From: JAUIET01 sp045106985
Lineage (GTDB): Bacteria; Pseudomonadota; Gammaproteobacteria; Pseudomonadales; JAUIET01
Reading direction: 5' to 3'
Assembly: GCA_045106985.1 (NCBI GenBank)
Contig: JBGCFQ010000011.1
Location: 62,001 to 126,000, forward strand
Length of the DNA stretch: 64,000 nt
Below are positions 1 through 8,957 of this stretch, in pieces; position 1 is the first letter of the stretch; each line of letters opens with the position of its first letter. Made by a program: the position numbers and the translations under genes. The notes under the pieces were generated by a model, which was not told the origin of the DNA, searched no databases, and was given only the letters and a program-made list of their open reading frames with translations.

Positions 1-1436
1 GTCACCGCATCGGGGTTCAAGTTCGCGTCGCTGGCTGACAGCTGACGATTTTCCCAGCTATTACGCAGCCCAACACCCAATTGCCAGGCAGGTCTAAAAT
101 CCCAATCTATCTGTCCATAAACCGCGTATGACCTCACGGCTATCTCGGAACGCGTTCGATTTGTTCCCAGTAGATATGTGTCGTTGGTGACACCTCGATC
201 GAGAATGACTATGCCTTGGGGGCCAATAATGGCGTCTTGCTGATCACCCCGTGTAGACTCATTAAAAACGTAGGCCCCGGCCGTCCATGCGAAACGATTA
301 TCCGCCGCGATGCCCGTTAAGGTTAACTCTTGCGACCACTGGGTTCTTCGATCGGGCGTATGGCTCTGCAAAGTAATTATGTCGGCAGAGGAACCGTCTT
401 GGTCAGACTCAGTAGCCAGTCTTTGATGACGGACAGCCGTTGTGCCTAACAGCTTCCAACTTGGCGCCATCCAGGATGTAAGCAGTGTTAAAGCTCTGCT
501 ATCAAGATCATAGCGTCCTTCGGTGACCAAGGTTTGGTCATCACCTACGCGTAATCGCGATGCCTGGCGGCAAGCGGCATCAAAATTAAGCACCCCGCCC
601 ACAGGGCTTGCACCCAAGGTACCTGTGCCTGGGCTGGCGAGCACGCAATGCGCTCCCGCACCACGCTCTCGCTGCCGACCAGCATCTGCAATCCCCCTAA
701 TACTCAAACTATCATTGGGCTCCCAAAGTAATTGAGCTCGCAGCCCCTGGCGGCGCTCGTTACTAAAGTCCAGCCCCGTTTCCGGATTACTCAAGTAGCC
801 ATCGCGACGCACCGAGTTTAGAGCAAGGCTGCCTGTTAAGTTTTGGCTCAGAGATCCACCTCTTGTGTAACTCACATTGAATCGATTCAACTCACCCAGG
901 CGAAGCCTCAGCTCACTCTCACTGCTTTGCGGTGGCAATCTAGTGGTAAGCCGTATAGCACCACCAATTGTATTCTTTCCAAATAAAGCGCCTTGCGGTC
1001 CTCGCAAAACTTCTATGCTGTCTAGATCTAGAATGTCGAGCAAAGCTCCGTCAGCCCGCGATAAATACACCCCATCAACATATAGGCCTACCGCTGGGTC
1101 TACAAAGCTACGCGGGTCACGCTGGCCAATGCCGCGAATGTAAATTCTCGCCGCACTACCGGTGTTTGTACGACCTAGATCAAGTCCAGGAACATAAGCC
1201 GACAAATCTTCCAGGTTGCTAATTCCCCGGTTGTGTAAATCAGCGTTGCTCAACACCGTGATTGATAGCGGTACTTCTAGCGAATTCTCCGCTCGCTTGC
1301 GAGCCGTAACAACAACTTGTTCAAGCCCATTCTCGTCAATGGCGACATCTGGTAAATCGCTTGCTGACACAGCGAATACTGAGTTGCAGCAGGCCAAAAA
1401 CAAAAGAGCGTAATAGATAACCGAAAACGAACGCAT
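1..1436 (-). CDS. TonB-dependent receptor, N-terminal part (runs off window start)
   Basis: Outer-membrane TonB-dependent receptor. Reading leftward from the ATG at 1436 there is an open frame of about 478 codons to the window edge, so the C-terminal barrel is missing only because the window stops. A signal peptide (residues 1-25, ending SVFAVSA) is followed by a TonB-box-like EQVVVTARK stretch. A plug domain comes next, with typical phrases such as VLRGPQGALFGKNTIGGAI and VDGVYLSRADG. Barrel strands follow. The substrate cannot be read from the sequence. The gene starts 23 bp after the stop of the MerR-type gene on the same strand and could be co-transcribed with it, but no SD is obvious. 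Confidence 0.9.
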   Translation of the reverse strand, partial: MRSFSVIYYALLFLACCNSVFAVSASDLPDVAIDENGLEQVVVTARKRAENSLEVPLSITVLSNADLHNRGISNLEDLSAYVPGLDLGRTNTGSAARIYIRGIGQRDPRSFVDPAVGLYVDGVYLSRADGALLDILDLDSIEVLRGPQGALFGKNTIGGAIRLTTRLPPQSSESELRLRLGELNRFNVSYTRGGSLSQNLTGSLALNSVRRDGYLSNPETGLDFSNERRQGLRAQLLWEPNDSLSIRGIADAGRQRERGAGAHCVLASPGTGTLGASPVGGVLNFDAACRQASRLRVGDDQTLVTEGRYDLDSRALTLLTSWMAPSWKLLGTTAVRHQRLATESDQDGSSADIITLQSHTPDRRTQWSQELTLTGIAADNRFAWTAGAYVFNESTRGDQQDAIIGPQGIVILDRGVTNDTYLLGTNRTRSEIAVRSYAVYGQIDWDFRPAWQLGVGLRNSWENRQLSASDANLNPDAV

Positions 1437-1459
1437 AGCTTTAAAGAACGCGCACACAA

Positions 1460-1984
1460 TCAACGATGGTTCTCGGAGCACAAGGCATGATCAGACAGTG
1501 CTTCAATCACCAAGCATGAGGGTTGGGAAGGGTCGCATCGCTCCAGCATTCGCTCCAACTCAGACTGCAAGGATTGAAGCCTAATTATCTTGCCTTTCAC
1601 TTCGTCGAGGTGAGCTAGAACTAACTCGTCAGCGTGTGGCTCACTAGGAGCTTCACTATTGACCCGAAGCTCCCCATCGGTTCGAAGCTTCCTTCTCAAG
1701 CGGGCCGCTTTACCGGTTTGCGAAGCTGCTTTCCTATGTGAAAGGGCTAACAACTGTTCTATCTTCGCCAAGTCAAAGCCAAGCTCTCGCGCATGACAAA
1801 TAAACCGCAAACGTAAAAGGTCTTCAGAACTGTAACGACGCTGACCACCTTCAGTTCTTTGCGGTGCAGGTAGCAATCCCTTCTGTTCATAAAATCGAAT
1901 CGTTGGTACTTTGCATCCCGACTGAAGCGATAACTGGCCAATACTAAGCGCGCTTTCTTCTTTGCCATGACTAAATTTCGACAT
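1460..1984 (-). CDS. MerR-family metal-responsive transcriptional regulator
   Basis: 174-residue MerR-family activator. Residues about 13-80 form the winged HTH (LSIGQLSLQSGCKVPTIRFY, then GGQRRYSSEDLLRLRFI). A long dimerisation helix and a C-terminal metal-binding loop follow, with C150, C157 and C169 in the CadR/ZntR-like context ERC-x6-CLVIEAL. Two oddities are visible. About 30 basic and acidic residues (roughly 84-113) appear inserted before the dimer helix. The Cys usually found at the start of that helix in divalent-ion sensors is His117 here. It is divergent from a cation-efflux gene with a MerR-type promoter between them, so it very probably controls that gene. The inducing ion is unknown. 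Confidence 0.88.
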   Translation of the reverse strand: MSKFSHGKEESALSIGQLSLQSGCKVPTIRFYEQKGLLPAPQRTEGGQRRYSSEDLLRLRFICHARELGFDLAKIEQLLALSHRKAASQTGKAARLRRKLRTDGELRVNSEAPSEPHADELVLAHLDEVKGKIIRLQSLQSELERMLERCDPSQPSCLVIEALSDHALCSENHR

Positions 1985-1988
1985 TTAC

Positions 1989-2019
1989 TTGAACCTCTAG
2001 TAACTAGAGGTATTAGACT
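1989..2019 (+). promoter_or_regulatory. MerR-type promoter/operator for the cation-efflux gene
   Basis: A -35 hexamer TTGAAC (1989-1994) and a -10 TAGACT (2014-2019) are separated by 19 bp, the long spacer that MerR regulators untwist. The spacer region holds a perfect 7-3-7 palindrome, CCTCTAG-TAA-CTAGAGG (1994-2010). The promoter points right to the CDF gene, and the palindrome lies 10 bp from the regulator's start codon, so it probably also autoregulates. The layout is seen directly; binding is inferred from family knowledge. Confidence 0.85.
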
Positions 2020-2058
2020 GCATAGCAATGATAGAAATCAATACCTTAGGGGGCTCTT

Positions 2059-2676
2059 ATGAGCAAAGAATGCTGCGAAAATGTTAACTTCGACGGTAAC
2101 AATGTGCGTTACAAGCGTGTTTTATGGGTAGTGATTGCGATTAACGCTGCTATGTTCGTGGCTGAAATAACAATGTCCTGGCTGGCAAACTCACAAGCCC
2201 TATTGGCTGACGCGCTCGACTTTCTTTCAGACAGCGCGACTTACTCGTTATCATTGCTTGTGATTGGGCACAGCGTTGTAAGTCGGGCTAGAGCCTCGTT
2301 GATTAAGGCCGCTAGTTTGGCGTTAATAGCTGTTTGGGTTCTTGGAAGCTCTTTGTATTTCTGGTTTGTTGGTCACGCACCTTCCGCCACTCCCATGCTA
2401 ACAACCGCATTCGTCGCCTTGCTGGCTAACCTTACTTGCTTGTTTCTTCTATTGCATTACCGTGACGGCGACTCTAATGTTCGATCAGTGTGGTTGTGCA
2501 CTCGTAACGACGCCGCTAGCAATATCGCTGTTATGTTAACAGCGGTGCTGGTTGCTTACACCGGCTGGCATTGGCCGGACCTTTTAGTCGCAATACTCAT
2601 GGCAGGGCTCTTCCTCAGCACGTCTTGGCAAATTGCGATGCAGGCGCGCGAGGAGCTTATCACTTGCTCAAGCTAA
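2059..2676 (+). CDS. Cation-efflux (CDF-like) membrane transporter, short form
   Basis: 205-residue inner-membrane protein with about six TM helices and no C-terminal cytoplasmic domain, as in the short CDF-like transporters often found beside MerR genes. The TM2 motif LADALDFLSD gives a DxxxD pair (D54, D58). The equivalent TM5 site reads CTRND (C147, D151) in place of the usual HxxxD/DxxxD. A Cys pair lies at the N-terminus (KECC). Probable role: export of a heavy-metal ion under control of the adjacent MerR regulator. The start ATG is preceded by a G-rich SD. The last 9 bp overlap the convergent YkgJ-type gene. Confidence 0.85.
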   Translation: MSKECCENVNFDGNNVRYKRVLWVVIAINAAMFVAEITMSWLANSQALLADALDFLSDSATYSLSLLVIGHSVVSRARASLIKAASLALIAVWVLGSSLYFWFVGHAPSATPMLTTAFVALLANLTCLFLLLHYRDGDSNVRSVWLCTRNDAASNIAVMLTAVLVAYTGWHWPDLLVAILMAGLFLSTSWQIAMQAREELITCSS

Positions 2677-3099
2677 ACCTTCCAACTTGAAACGATTATC
2701 CCAGCTCTTGTATTTTGCCCGACAGTATTCGTCTAACTCGCGATAATTGGAGAATTCCAATACGGACTCGTCTTCCTCCTGACGTAACTCACAATCAGCG
2801 TTTGAATGCTCCCGGCATACTATTGGCCTCGTTTCATAGATTCCACAACCGCCACCCGGCAGTAAATGATCGCAGCTATTCATAGTCTGAGCACCCCAGC
2901 CATCCACATCTCGGTATATTCGAACGCCTCGGTGGCTAACCTTCCATAACAAGTTATCGAAATCGCGCATGCTTCTGGGCGTGTCGATTGGAATAGTAAC
3001 GTAGCGACAGCACAAAGATTTAGGGCATTGCGCACAGAGATTGTCATCTTCTAGCACTGTACCGCTGTCTGCAGAAATTAGTTCAACAAAGTCGGTCAT
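2668..3099 (-). CDS. YkgJ-family cysteine-cluster protein
   Basis: 143-residue soluble protein of the YkgJ/UPF0153 type, which carries cysteines expected to bind zinc or an Fe-S cluster. The pattern is visible: CAQCPKSLCC (about residues 22-31), a central NSC, then GGGCGIYETRPIVCREH and a terminal DEYC. The biochemical function of the family is unknown. The 3' end overlaps the convergent efflux gene by 9 bp. The next leftward gene upstream (crotonase) ends 24 bp before this start, so the two may share a transcript. Confidence 0.85.
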   Translation of the reverse strand: MTDFVELISADSGTVLEDDNLCAQCPKSLCCRYVTIPIDTPRSMRDFDNLLWKVSHRGVRIYRDVDGWGAQTMNSCDHLLPGGGCGIYETRPIVCREHSNADCELRQEEDESVLEFSNYRELDEYCRAKYKSWDNRFKLEGLA

Positions 3100-3123
3100 A
3101 GAATAAAAACTCTAGAGTGTGTG

Positions 3124-3909
3124 TCAGTGGCCAGTAAATTTGGCGGCGCGTTTTTCTCTCAATGAGAGAAAACCCTCTTCCAAGTCGCTGGATTCATTGC
3201 AAAGAGTTACCCAGGCGTTCACCTGCGCGTCGTCTATTAATCGATTCGCCGCTCGCAAGCTGATATTTTTCATTGCCTGAACAGCTAACGGAGCTCGGCT
3301 AGCAAGTATATTCGCTAAGCTATTTGTTTCGTCGCGAACTGCCGTCACCTTATAACAGTCGGTCAGAAACCCCATCGCAAGCAGCTCTTTTGCATTAAAT
3401 TCGTTTGCAGTGAGAAGAAACTTCTGAGCATTTCCCAGACCGAGGGTCATAACTAAGCGTTCAATTCCAGAGGGCGGAAAACACAGACCAAATTTTGCGG
3501 CAGGAATAAAGGCGCGCATAGACTCGTTTCCTAGTCGAAAATCGCAACTAAGCGCTACCTCACAGCCACCGCCGTAAACACTACCATTTAGAGCGCACAC
3601 GGTAGGTACACGCAAACCGGCAAGCTCGCTAGTCATGTCCGAGAACATTTCTGGACTGATTTTTCCGCTAGATAATTGGTCAAGTGCGGCACCGGCGCAA
3701 AAGGTGCGCTCTCCTGCCCCAGTCAACACCAATACTCTAATCTGCTCGTCAGATTTAACATCAGCAAAGTGCTGCGTTAATTTTTCAAGCTCAATGCACC
3801 CCAGAGAATTGTGCCTTTCAGCGCAATTCAGCGTGATAGTCGCCACGTGATTATCCACGTGATACAAGATAGTAGCGTCATGTTCATTCATGGCGCGCAT
3901 TCTACGCAT
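3124..3909 (-). CDS. Enoyl-CoA hydratase/isomerase (crotonase) family protein
   Basis: Crotonase-fold CoA enzyme, 261 residues from the first ATG or 255 from a third in-frame ATG at 3891 (MNEHD), which fits family N-termini better. Neither has a clear SD. The oxyanion-hole segment FCAGAALDQL and the helix GGGCEVALSCD are present, keeping the first catalytic Glu. At the second catalytic position (normally PEV/PEI before the LG motif) the sequence reads AAKFG, so that Glu is absent. A standard hydratase reaction is therefore doubtful; isomerase, decarboxylase or thioesterase-type chemistry is possible. Substrate unknown. Confidence 0.85.
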   Translation of the reverse strand: MRRMRAMNEHDATILYHVDNHVATITLNCAERHNSLGCIELEKLTQHFADVKSDEQIRVLVLTGAGERTFCAGAALDQLSSGKISPEMFSDMTSELAGLRVPTVCALNGSVYGGGCEVALSCDFRLGNESMRAFIPAAKFGLCFPPSGIERLVMTLGLGNAQKFLLTANEFNAKELLAMGFLTDCYKVTAVRDETNSLANILASRAPLAVQAMKNISLRAANRLIDDAQVNAWVTLCNESSDLEEGFLSLREKRAAKFTGH

Positions 3910-4085
3910 TCATGGGTCAAGTGTTAAGAAAATGATTTCCTAATCAAACCACGATCTTCGACAAAGAGCACTCAAAATCAGGGGATTTAGCTAGGAACCC
4001 ATCACGCTTAACCGCTATCATTGGCTAACAAAAACAATTCAAAGATCCCTGAAAATAAGCACCATTATAAAAATAAGGACACCTT

Positions 4086-4766
4086 ATGATCGACAAATCT
4101 CCGGGGCGCGTTTCCGCCTTTATTGCGATGTTCCTACCAGGTATTTTTTTACTGGGTTTTAACATAGGCACAGGCAGTGTCACGACCATGGCAAAGGCCG
4201 GCGCTACTTATGGCATGTCATTACTGTGGACCGTATTGATTTCCTGTTTAGCAACCTACTTTATGATTGTGCTGTACGGTCGTTACACTCTTATAACGGG
4301 CGAAACAGCGTTACAAGCATTTCGTAAGCATATACATCCGGCCATAGGCTTATTTTTCATAGTTGCGCTTACGGCCGGAGTTAGCGGCAGTGTCATGGGA
4401 GTGATGGGCATTGTCGCTGACATGAGCTATGAGTGGTCCAGAACATTCATCGACGGCGGTATAGCCCCTATATACTTTGCGATCCTCTTTGTCTCGCTGG
4501 TGTATTTTATTTTCTGGAATGGTCGCACTGAGTTTTTCGAACGAGCACTCGCTGTCATCGTTGCGATTATGGCCGCCTGCTTTATCCTAAATTTTTTCAT
4601 TCTGATGCCTCCACCGCTCGATATAGCTAAGGGCTTAATTCCGAATATACCTGAAGTTGCCGTAGGCGAGTCCAGAGGGCCTTTTTTACTAATTGCGTCG
4701 ATGGTCGGAACTACACTTTTTTCCGGGTTGTTCATCATACGTACCATCGCTACGTTAGTTAAGTAA
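4086..4766 (+). pseudogene. Truncated Nramp-family divalent metal transporter
   Basis: 226 residues matching only the N-terminal half of an Nramp-type transporter (full proteins are about 400 residues). TM1 carries NIGTGSVTTM in place of the classical DPGN motif, as in Nramp-related proteins. The segments RYTLITGETALQAFRKHIHPAIGLFF and GVSGSVMGVMGIVAD are well conserved, and about six TM helices are present. The frame ends at FIIRTIATLVK just where TM7 and the rest should follow. I translated the downstream bases in the other two frames and found no continuation, so the 3' half appears deleted, not frameshifted. A good SD (AAGGA) and a TATAAA-like box precede it, so it may still be expressed. 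Probably non-functional. Confidence 0.7.
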
Positions 4767-4977
4767 CGCTAGCACCGGCGCGACAGCGCGAATCAGTTAC
4801 AAGGTTCTCAGCATCCTTAGCACGATAGCCTCAAGCTAAGCTTGCGAAGCCTGGATAAAGGCCAGGGAACTTTGTTAACGCCATTGGCTCCCGTTAAGCG
4901 GAATTTAGCCAAGGACACGGTTTTCTAAGGTAGAATCGGGGCCGAATTTGATTAATCAACATTTTAGGAGATCTGCA

Positions 4978-6213
4978 ATGAGCGAAGCATGGATAATTGA
5001 TGCCTGCCGCACGCCGAGAGGCATAGGGAAAATTGGTAAAGGCGCGCTTGCCGACATACATCCGCAGCAACTTGGCGCCACCGTTTTAAAAGCCATTGCC
5101 GAGCGTAACAATCTCAACACGGCAGAAGTAGACGACATTATCTGGGGCACCAGTACACAACGCGGACAACAAGGTGGTGACCTAGGCCGAATGGCGGCTC
5201 TGGACGCAGGCTACGACATTCGCTCAAGTGCTGTAACGCTGGACAGGTTCTGTGGCTCAGGCATTACCACGGTTAACATGGCGGCAGCGTCAATAATGTC
5301 CGGCATGGAAGATATGGTAATTGCTGGCGGCACTGAAATGATGTCTATCTACGGCAAGCTTATGGGCGATCAATCTCCATTTATGGACAATGGCAATGAA
5401 CGTCTCCGTGCGAGCCACCCGCAATCAAACCAAGGAGTTTGTGCTGACGCGATAGCAACCATGCAGGGCATTACCCGTGAAGACGTTGATGCGCTTGCCC
5501 TGGTAAGCCAGCAAAGAGCAGCCCATGCAATTCAAAACGGTCACTTTGATAAAAGCCTAGTACCTGTGTTTCATCAGGACGGAACACTTGCGCTAGACAA
5601 AGAAGAGTTTCCACGGCCACAAACAACGGCTGAAGGATTAGCTGGCTTGAAGGCTTCTTTTGAAGCTATGGCTGATTATGAGCTGGACGACAAAGGAACA
5701 ACTTATCGCGGTCTAATACTGCAAAAGTATCCAGACCTGGACATTCAGTTTATGCACCATGCTGGCAATTCATCGGGCGTAGTGGACGGCGCAGCGGCAC
5801 TGTTGTTGGCGTCTCCTACTTACGCTAAAGCAAACGGACTCAAGCCTCGGGCTCGCATAATTGCGACTGCCAATATGGGCGACTGCCCTACTTTGATGCT
5901 TAACGCGCCGGTACCAGCTGCTCAAAAAGTACTGGCAAAAGCTGGCCTCACCATAGCTGACATAGATTTGTTCGAAATCAATGAAGCATTCTCAGTCGTT
6001 GCCGAGAAGTTCATCAGAGACTTGAATCTAGACCGGGATAAAGTGAACGTAAATGGCGGGGCAATGGCTCTAGGCCACCCAATTGGTGCGACAGGTTCTA
6101 TCCTGATCGGCACTGTATTGGATGAACTGGAACGCCGTGACCTGAAACGCGGATTGGTGACTATGTGTGCCGCTGGCGGCATGGCTCCAGCCGTTATTAT
6201 CGAGCGAATTTAG
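4978..6213 (+). CDS. Acetyl-CoA C-acyltransferase (thiolase)
   Basis: 411-residue thiolase. An upstream in-frame ATG at 4948 exists, but TTAGGAG at 4964-4970 places the start at 4978 (MSEAWIIDACRTPRG). Active-site Cys92 lies in DRFCGSG. NEAFSVV, GGAMALGHPIGATG and the C-terminal CAAGGMAP loop supply the remaining catalytic His and Cys. It cleaves 3-ketoacyl-CoA to acetyl-CoA plus a shortened acyl-CoA, or condenses two acetyl-CoA. With the crotonase, SDR and acyl-CoA ligase downstream it forms most of a beta-oxidation set; a degradative role is inferred. Its 3' end faces the sucrase/ferredoxin-like gene with only 5 bp between stops. Confidence 0.95.
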   Translation: MSEAWIIDACRTPRGIGKIGKGALADIHPQQLGATVLKAIAERNNLNTAEVDDIIWGTSTQRGQQGGDLGRMAALDAGYDIRSSAVTLDRFCGSGITTVNMAAASIMSGMEDMVIAGGTEMMSIYGKLMGDQSPFMDNGNERLRASHPQSNQGVCADAIATMQGITREDVDALALVSQQRAAHAIQNGHFDKSLVPVFHQDGTLALDKEEFPRPQTTAEGLAGLKASFEAMADYELDDKGTTYRGLILQKYPDLDIQFMHHAGNSSGVVDGAAALLLASPTYAKANGLKPRARIIATANMGDCPTLMLNAPVPAAQKVLAKAGLTIADIDLFEINEAFSVVAEKFIRDLNLDRDKVNVNGGAMALGHPIGATGSILIGTVLDELERRDLKRGLVTMCAAGGMAPAVIIERI

Positions 6214-6218
6214 CTCGC

Positions 6219-7082
6219 TTAGGCCCTGACATAGGGATGCACCGGCTTCGGCCGGTCATCCTTACAGCTGGCCAGCGCCATAATGGGTTCGTCGGCTTGT
6301 TTTACTTTCACACTAAGCTCTTTGCTGCTCACATCAGTGAAGATCACTTCTGTAACCCCGCTCTCCAGCTTTTCTTTACGTACAAATTTCAATCCCTGCT
6401 GAGCTGCAAACACCTGTGCAGCCTGAACGTTTTTGTCGTGCCAGGCAACGCCTCTCAAACCGTCGAAGTAAAGTTCATCTTGCTCTATTGCTGTGTAGAA
6501 TTCACTCAGGTCGTCCCTCGTTAAGCGGCCATAGACATCACCGGCAGGCAGGGTTAACACGTTTGGAGCAAAGCGGTGCCCTCCCAGGTGGCTCACCTGC
6601 CACACTCGATCGCCAAACTGCACACGCAGCTCTTGATACACAGGGCGACCAAAGCGCGCGCAGCAGATATCGCGCTGGCCGTTCATACACACAAAATACA
6701 AGGGTTCGCTAACAACTTCGCTACCCGCTGGTGGTTGCTCCAAACTGCTCGCCAAAGTGAGTTCATGCAGGTAGTCGTAGCCCACACCTTCGATAGACCA
6801 GCAGGAAGATTTCGTAGCAACAATCAATTTAGTGGTGCCAAGGTCATATTCTGGTTGGCGAATAAACTGGGGCCTTACCTTTAAACCTAAACTTTGAAGC
6901 TCAGTAATGTTTCTATCCAACCACTCTTTCGTAGCGTCTGCTAGCTCGTTATCGGCCAACACTTTTGCTTTCCAACTCATCGGGTATTCAAGCATCAACC
7001 AAACATCAACCGGGTCAGCTGTTCCAGCCATTTCTAGATCCGGACTCAATAAGCTGCAATAATTATTAGCTTCTTTATTCAT
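6219..7082 (-). CDS. Sucrase/ferredoxin-like family protein
   Basis: 287 residues with the thioredoxin-like ferredoxin fold signature of the sucrase/ferredoxin-like family. Cysteines occur at FVCMNGQRDICCARFG, followed by the conserved VWQVSHLGGHRFAPNVLTLPAGDVYGRL. It probably binds a 2Fe-2S cluster or acts in a redox role; the cellular function of the family is not established. The 3' coding end contains a strong UUCG hairpin that could serve the convergent thiolase transcript. Confidence 0.85.
   Translation of the reverse strand: MNKEANNYCSLLSPDLEMAGTADPVDVWLMLEYPMSWKAKVLADNELADATKEWLDRNITELQSLGLKVRPQFIRQPEYDLGTTKLIVATKSSCWSIEGVGYDYLHELTLASSLEQPPAGSEVVSEPLYFVCMNGQRDICCARFGRPVYQELRVQFGDRVWQVSHLGGHRFAPNVLTLPAGDVYGRLTRDDLSEFYTAIEQDELYFDGLRGVAWHDKNVQAAQVFAAQQGLKFVRKEKLESGVTEVIFTDVSSKELSVKVKQADEPIMALASCKDDRPKPVHPYVRA
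6235..6261 (+). terminator. UUCG-loop hairpin at convergent gene ends
   Basis: Stem GGATG-c-ACCGGC, loop TTCG, stem GCCGGT-CATCC: an 11-bp stem with one bulged C and a stable c(UUCG)g tetraloop on the rightward transcript. It lies 21 bp past the thiolase stop and inside the last codons of the opposite gene. There is no long U tract, so termination strength is uncertain. Confidence 0.5.
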
Positions 7083-7287
7083 ATCTCTTACATATCAGCT
7101 ACTTAGTTTATATACTTAATATTGATGATCACTATAACTTGTTTGACATTTGCTCAAAAAAAGCTGCCCTACACAAACAGGCGCCGCGATCTAATAGACA
7201 GACGTTAACCGACGCTAATAGGAATTGGAACCGGAATTTAGTAGACTTCGCGCGCGATAAACTTTCATCCTAAACAGGAATTCTACT

Positions 7288-8052
7288 ATGAGCGATGCAG
7301 TGCTCGTTGATGTCACAGACGGCATTATGACCATTACCCTAAATCGACCCAAGGCCAGAAACGCAATTAACGGCGACGCAGCTCGCGGTCTTGCGGCAGC
7401 CATGGATCAACTGGACGGTGACGACGATATTCGTGTCGCTATTCTAACCGGTGCTGAAGGCACATTTTGCTCAGGCATGGACCTAAAGGGCTTTCTTACT
7501 GGCGACCTTCCCAGCGTTGAAGGACGTGGTTTTGGTGGCTTAACAGAGTCATTACCAAGCAAGCCGTTGATTGGCGCCATTGAAGGCTACGCGCTCGCTG
7601 GCGGATGCGAACTAGCCCTTTGTTGCGACATGCTGATCATGGCGGAGAACGCGAAGTTCGGTATACCTGAAGTTAAGCGCGGACTGGTTGCCGCAGCTGG
7701 CGGCTTGGTGAGATTGCCCCGCCAAATACCACAACGAATAGCTATGGAACTTGCTCTGACCGGTGACTTCTTCTCAGCGCAGCGTGCAGCAGAAATCGGC
7801 TTGGTGAATCACGTAGTACCAGAAGGAACTGCACTTGCGGCAGCCAAAGAGCTGGCCGCCAAAATCAATGCCAACGGCCCTCTCGCTGTTAGATTGAGCA
7901 AAAAAATCGTGACTGAATCAGCCGAATGGTCTGGCGCAGAAATGTTTGATAAGCAAAACGCCATTGCCATGCCTGTGTTCAGTAGCGAAGACGCAATTGA
8001 AGGCGCTGCAGCTTTTGCGGAAAAACGTGCTCCAAACTGGAAAGGAAAGTAA
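7288..8052 (+). CDS. Enoyl-CoA hydratase (crotonase family)
   Basis: 254-residue crotonase. Both usual acid/base positions are present: AGGCELALCCD and FGIPEVKRGLVAAAGGLVRLP. The oxyanion-hole segment is FCSGMDLKGF. It probably hydrates trans-2-enoyl-CoA in beta-oxidation or a side-chain degradation pathway. The start has AGGA 8 bp upstream. It is followed 82 bp later by an SDR and then an acyl-CoA ligase, all on the same strand. Confidence 0.92.
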   Translation: MSDAVLVDVTDGIMTITLNRPKARNAINGDAARGLAAAMDQLDGDDDIRVAILTGAEGTFCSGMDLKGFLTGDLPSVEGRGFGGLTESLPSKPLIGAIEGYALAGGCELALCCDMLIMAENAKFGIPEVKRGLVAAAGGLVRLPRQIPQRIAMELALTGDFFSAQRAAEIGLVNHVVPEGTALAAAKELAAKINANGPLAVRLSKKIVTESAEWSGAEMFDKQNAIAMPVFSSEDAIEGAAAFAEKRAPNWKGK

Positions 8053-8134
8053 ACAACGCCAACCAAACAAAGTAAGGGCGATCGTCGTGAGACGCGCCCT
8101 GCCCTAACTACACAATCGTTGATAAGGACCCACT

Positions 8135-8926
8135 ATGGATATTTCAGGTAAAACAGCAATCGTCACTGGCGGCGCATCTGGCTTAGGCCGAGCCACCGTT
8201 ATGTTATTGGCGAGTAAAGGCGCAAATGTCGCCATTTTTGATATGAACGACGAGAAAGGCAAAGCGCTGGCGGAAGAGCTGGGCAGCCAAGTAAACTTTT
8301 ACAATGTTAACGTAAGCAGCGAAGAGTCAGTTCAATCCGCCATAAACGGCGTGATGGAGGCTTTTGGCACACTGCATATCTGCTGTAACTTTGCGGGCAT
8401 TGGTAACGCTGCCCGTACGTACGGCAAAAAAGGCCCCTTCCCTCTGGACGAGTTCAACCGCGTATTACAGGTCAATCTGGTGGGTACTTTCAATGTAACG
8501 CGCCTCGCTGCTGAGCAAATGTCTAAAACCGATCCTTATAACGAAGATGGCGCCCGTGGCGTAATCATCAACACCGCATCTGTGGCGGCCTATGAAGGTC
8601 AGATAGGACAAGCTGCCTACAGCGCGTCCAAAGGGGGTGTTGTTGGTATGACTCTGCCTATCGCTCGAGATCTCGCCGTTTTGGGTATTCGCTGCAACAC
8701 CATCGTACCCGGCTTAATCGCTACACCTTTGATGATGGGAGGCTTCGAAGAAATGACACCGGAAATAGGCGAGTTTCTGAAGCCCTTGGCGTCACAGGTG
8801 TTGTTCCCCAAACGACTTGGTCGCTCTGACGAAATAGCCCACCTGGCTGGATCTATCATCGAGAATGACTACATCAACGGCGAATGTATCCGTATGGATG
8901 GCGGAATCAGAATGCAACCTAAATAA
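8135..8926 (+). CDS. SDR-family 3-hydroxyacyl-CoA dehydrogenase (HSD17B10-like)
   Basis: 263-residue short-chain dehydrogenase. The NAD-binding motif is TGGASGLG, a central NFAGIG replaces NNAG, and the catalytic YSASK follows NTASVAAYEGQ. The C-terminal DGGIRMQPK resembles type-2 3-hydroxyacyl-CoA dehydrogenases, including 2-methyl-3-hydroxybutyryl-CoA dehydrogenase of isoleucine breakdown. With the crotonase upstream it could perform the second oxidation of beta-oxidation. SD AAGGA lies 7 bp before the ATG. A long hairpin follows the stop. Confidence 0.88.
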   Translation: MDISGKTAIVTGGASGLGRATVMLLASKGANVAIFDMNDEKGKALAEELGSQVNFYNVNVSSEESVQSAINGVMEAFGTLHICCNFAGIGNAARTYGKKGPFPLDEFNRVLQVNLVGTFNVTRLAAEQMSKTDPYNEDGARGVIINTASVAAYEGQIGQAAYSASKGGVVGMTLPIARDLAVLGIRCNTIVPGLIATPLMMGGFEEMTPEIGEFLKPLASQVLFPKRLGRSDEIAHLAGSIIENDYINGECIRMDGGIRMQPK

Positions 8927-8957
8927 GCGGCCAGTTAGCAATTAACGATAGCTATAC

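Noticed and set aside
877..1413. Rightward short frames across the TonB receptor
   Set aside because: They are antisense shadows; the receptor frame is continuous with clear plug motifs.
4767..4977. Possible frameshifted remainder of the Nramp gene
   Set aside because: Both other frames hit stops soon and show no Nramp-like residues.
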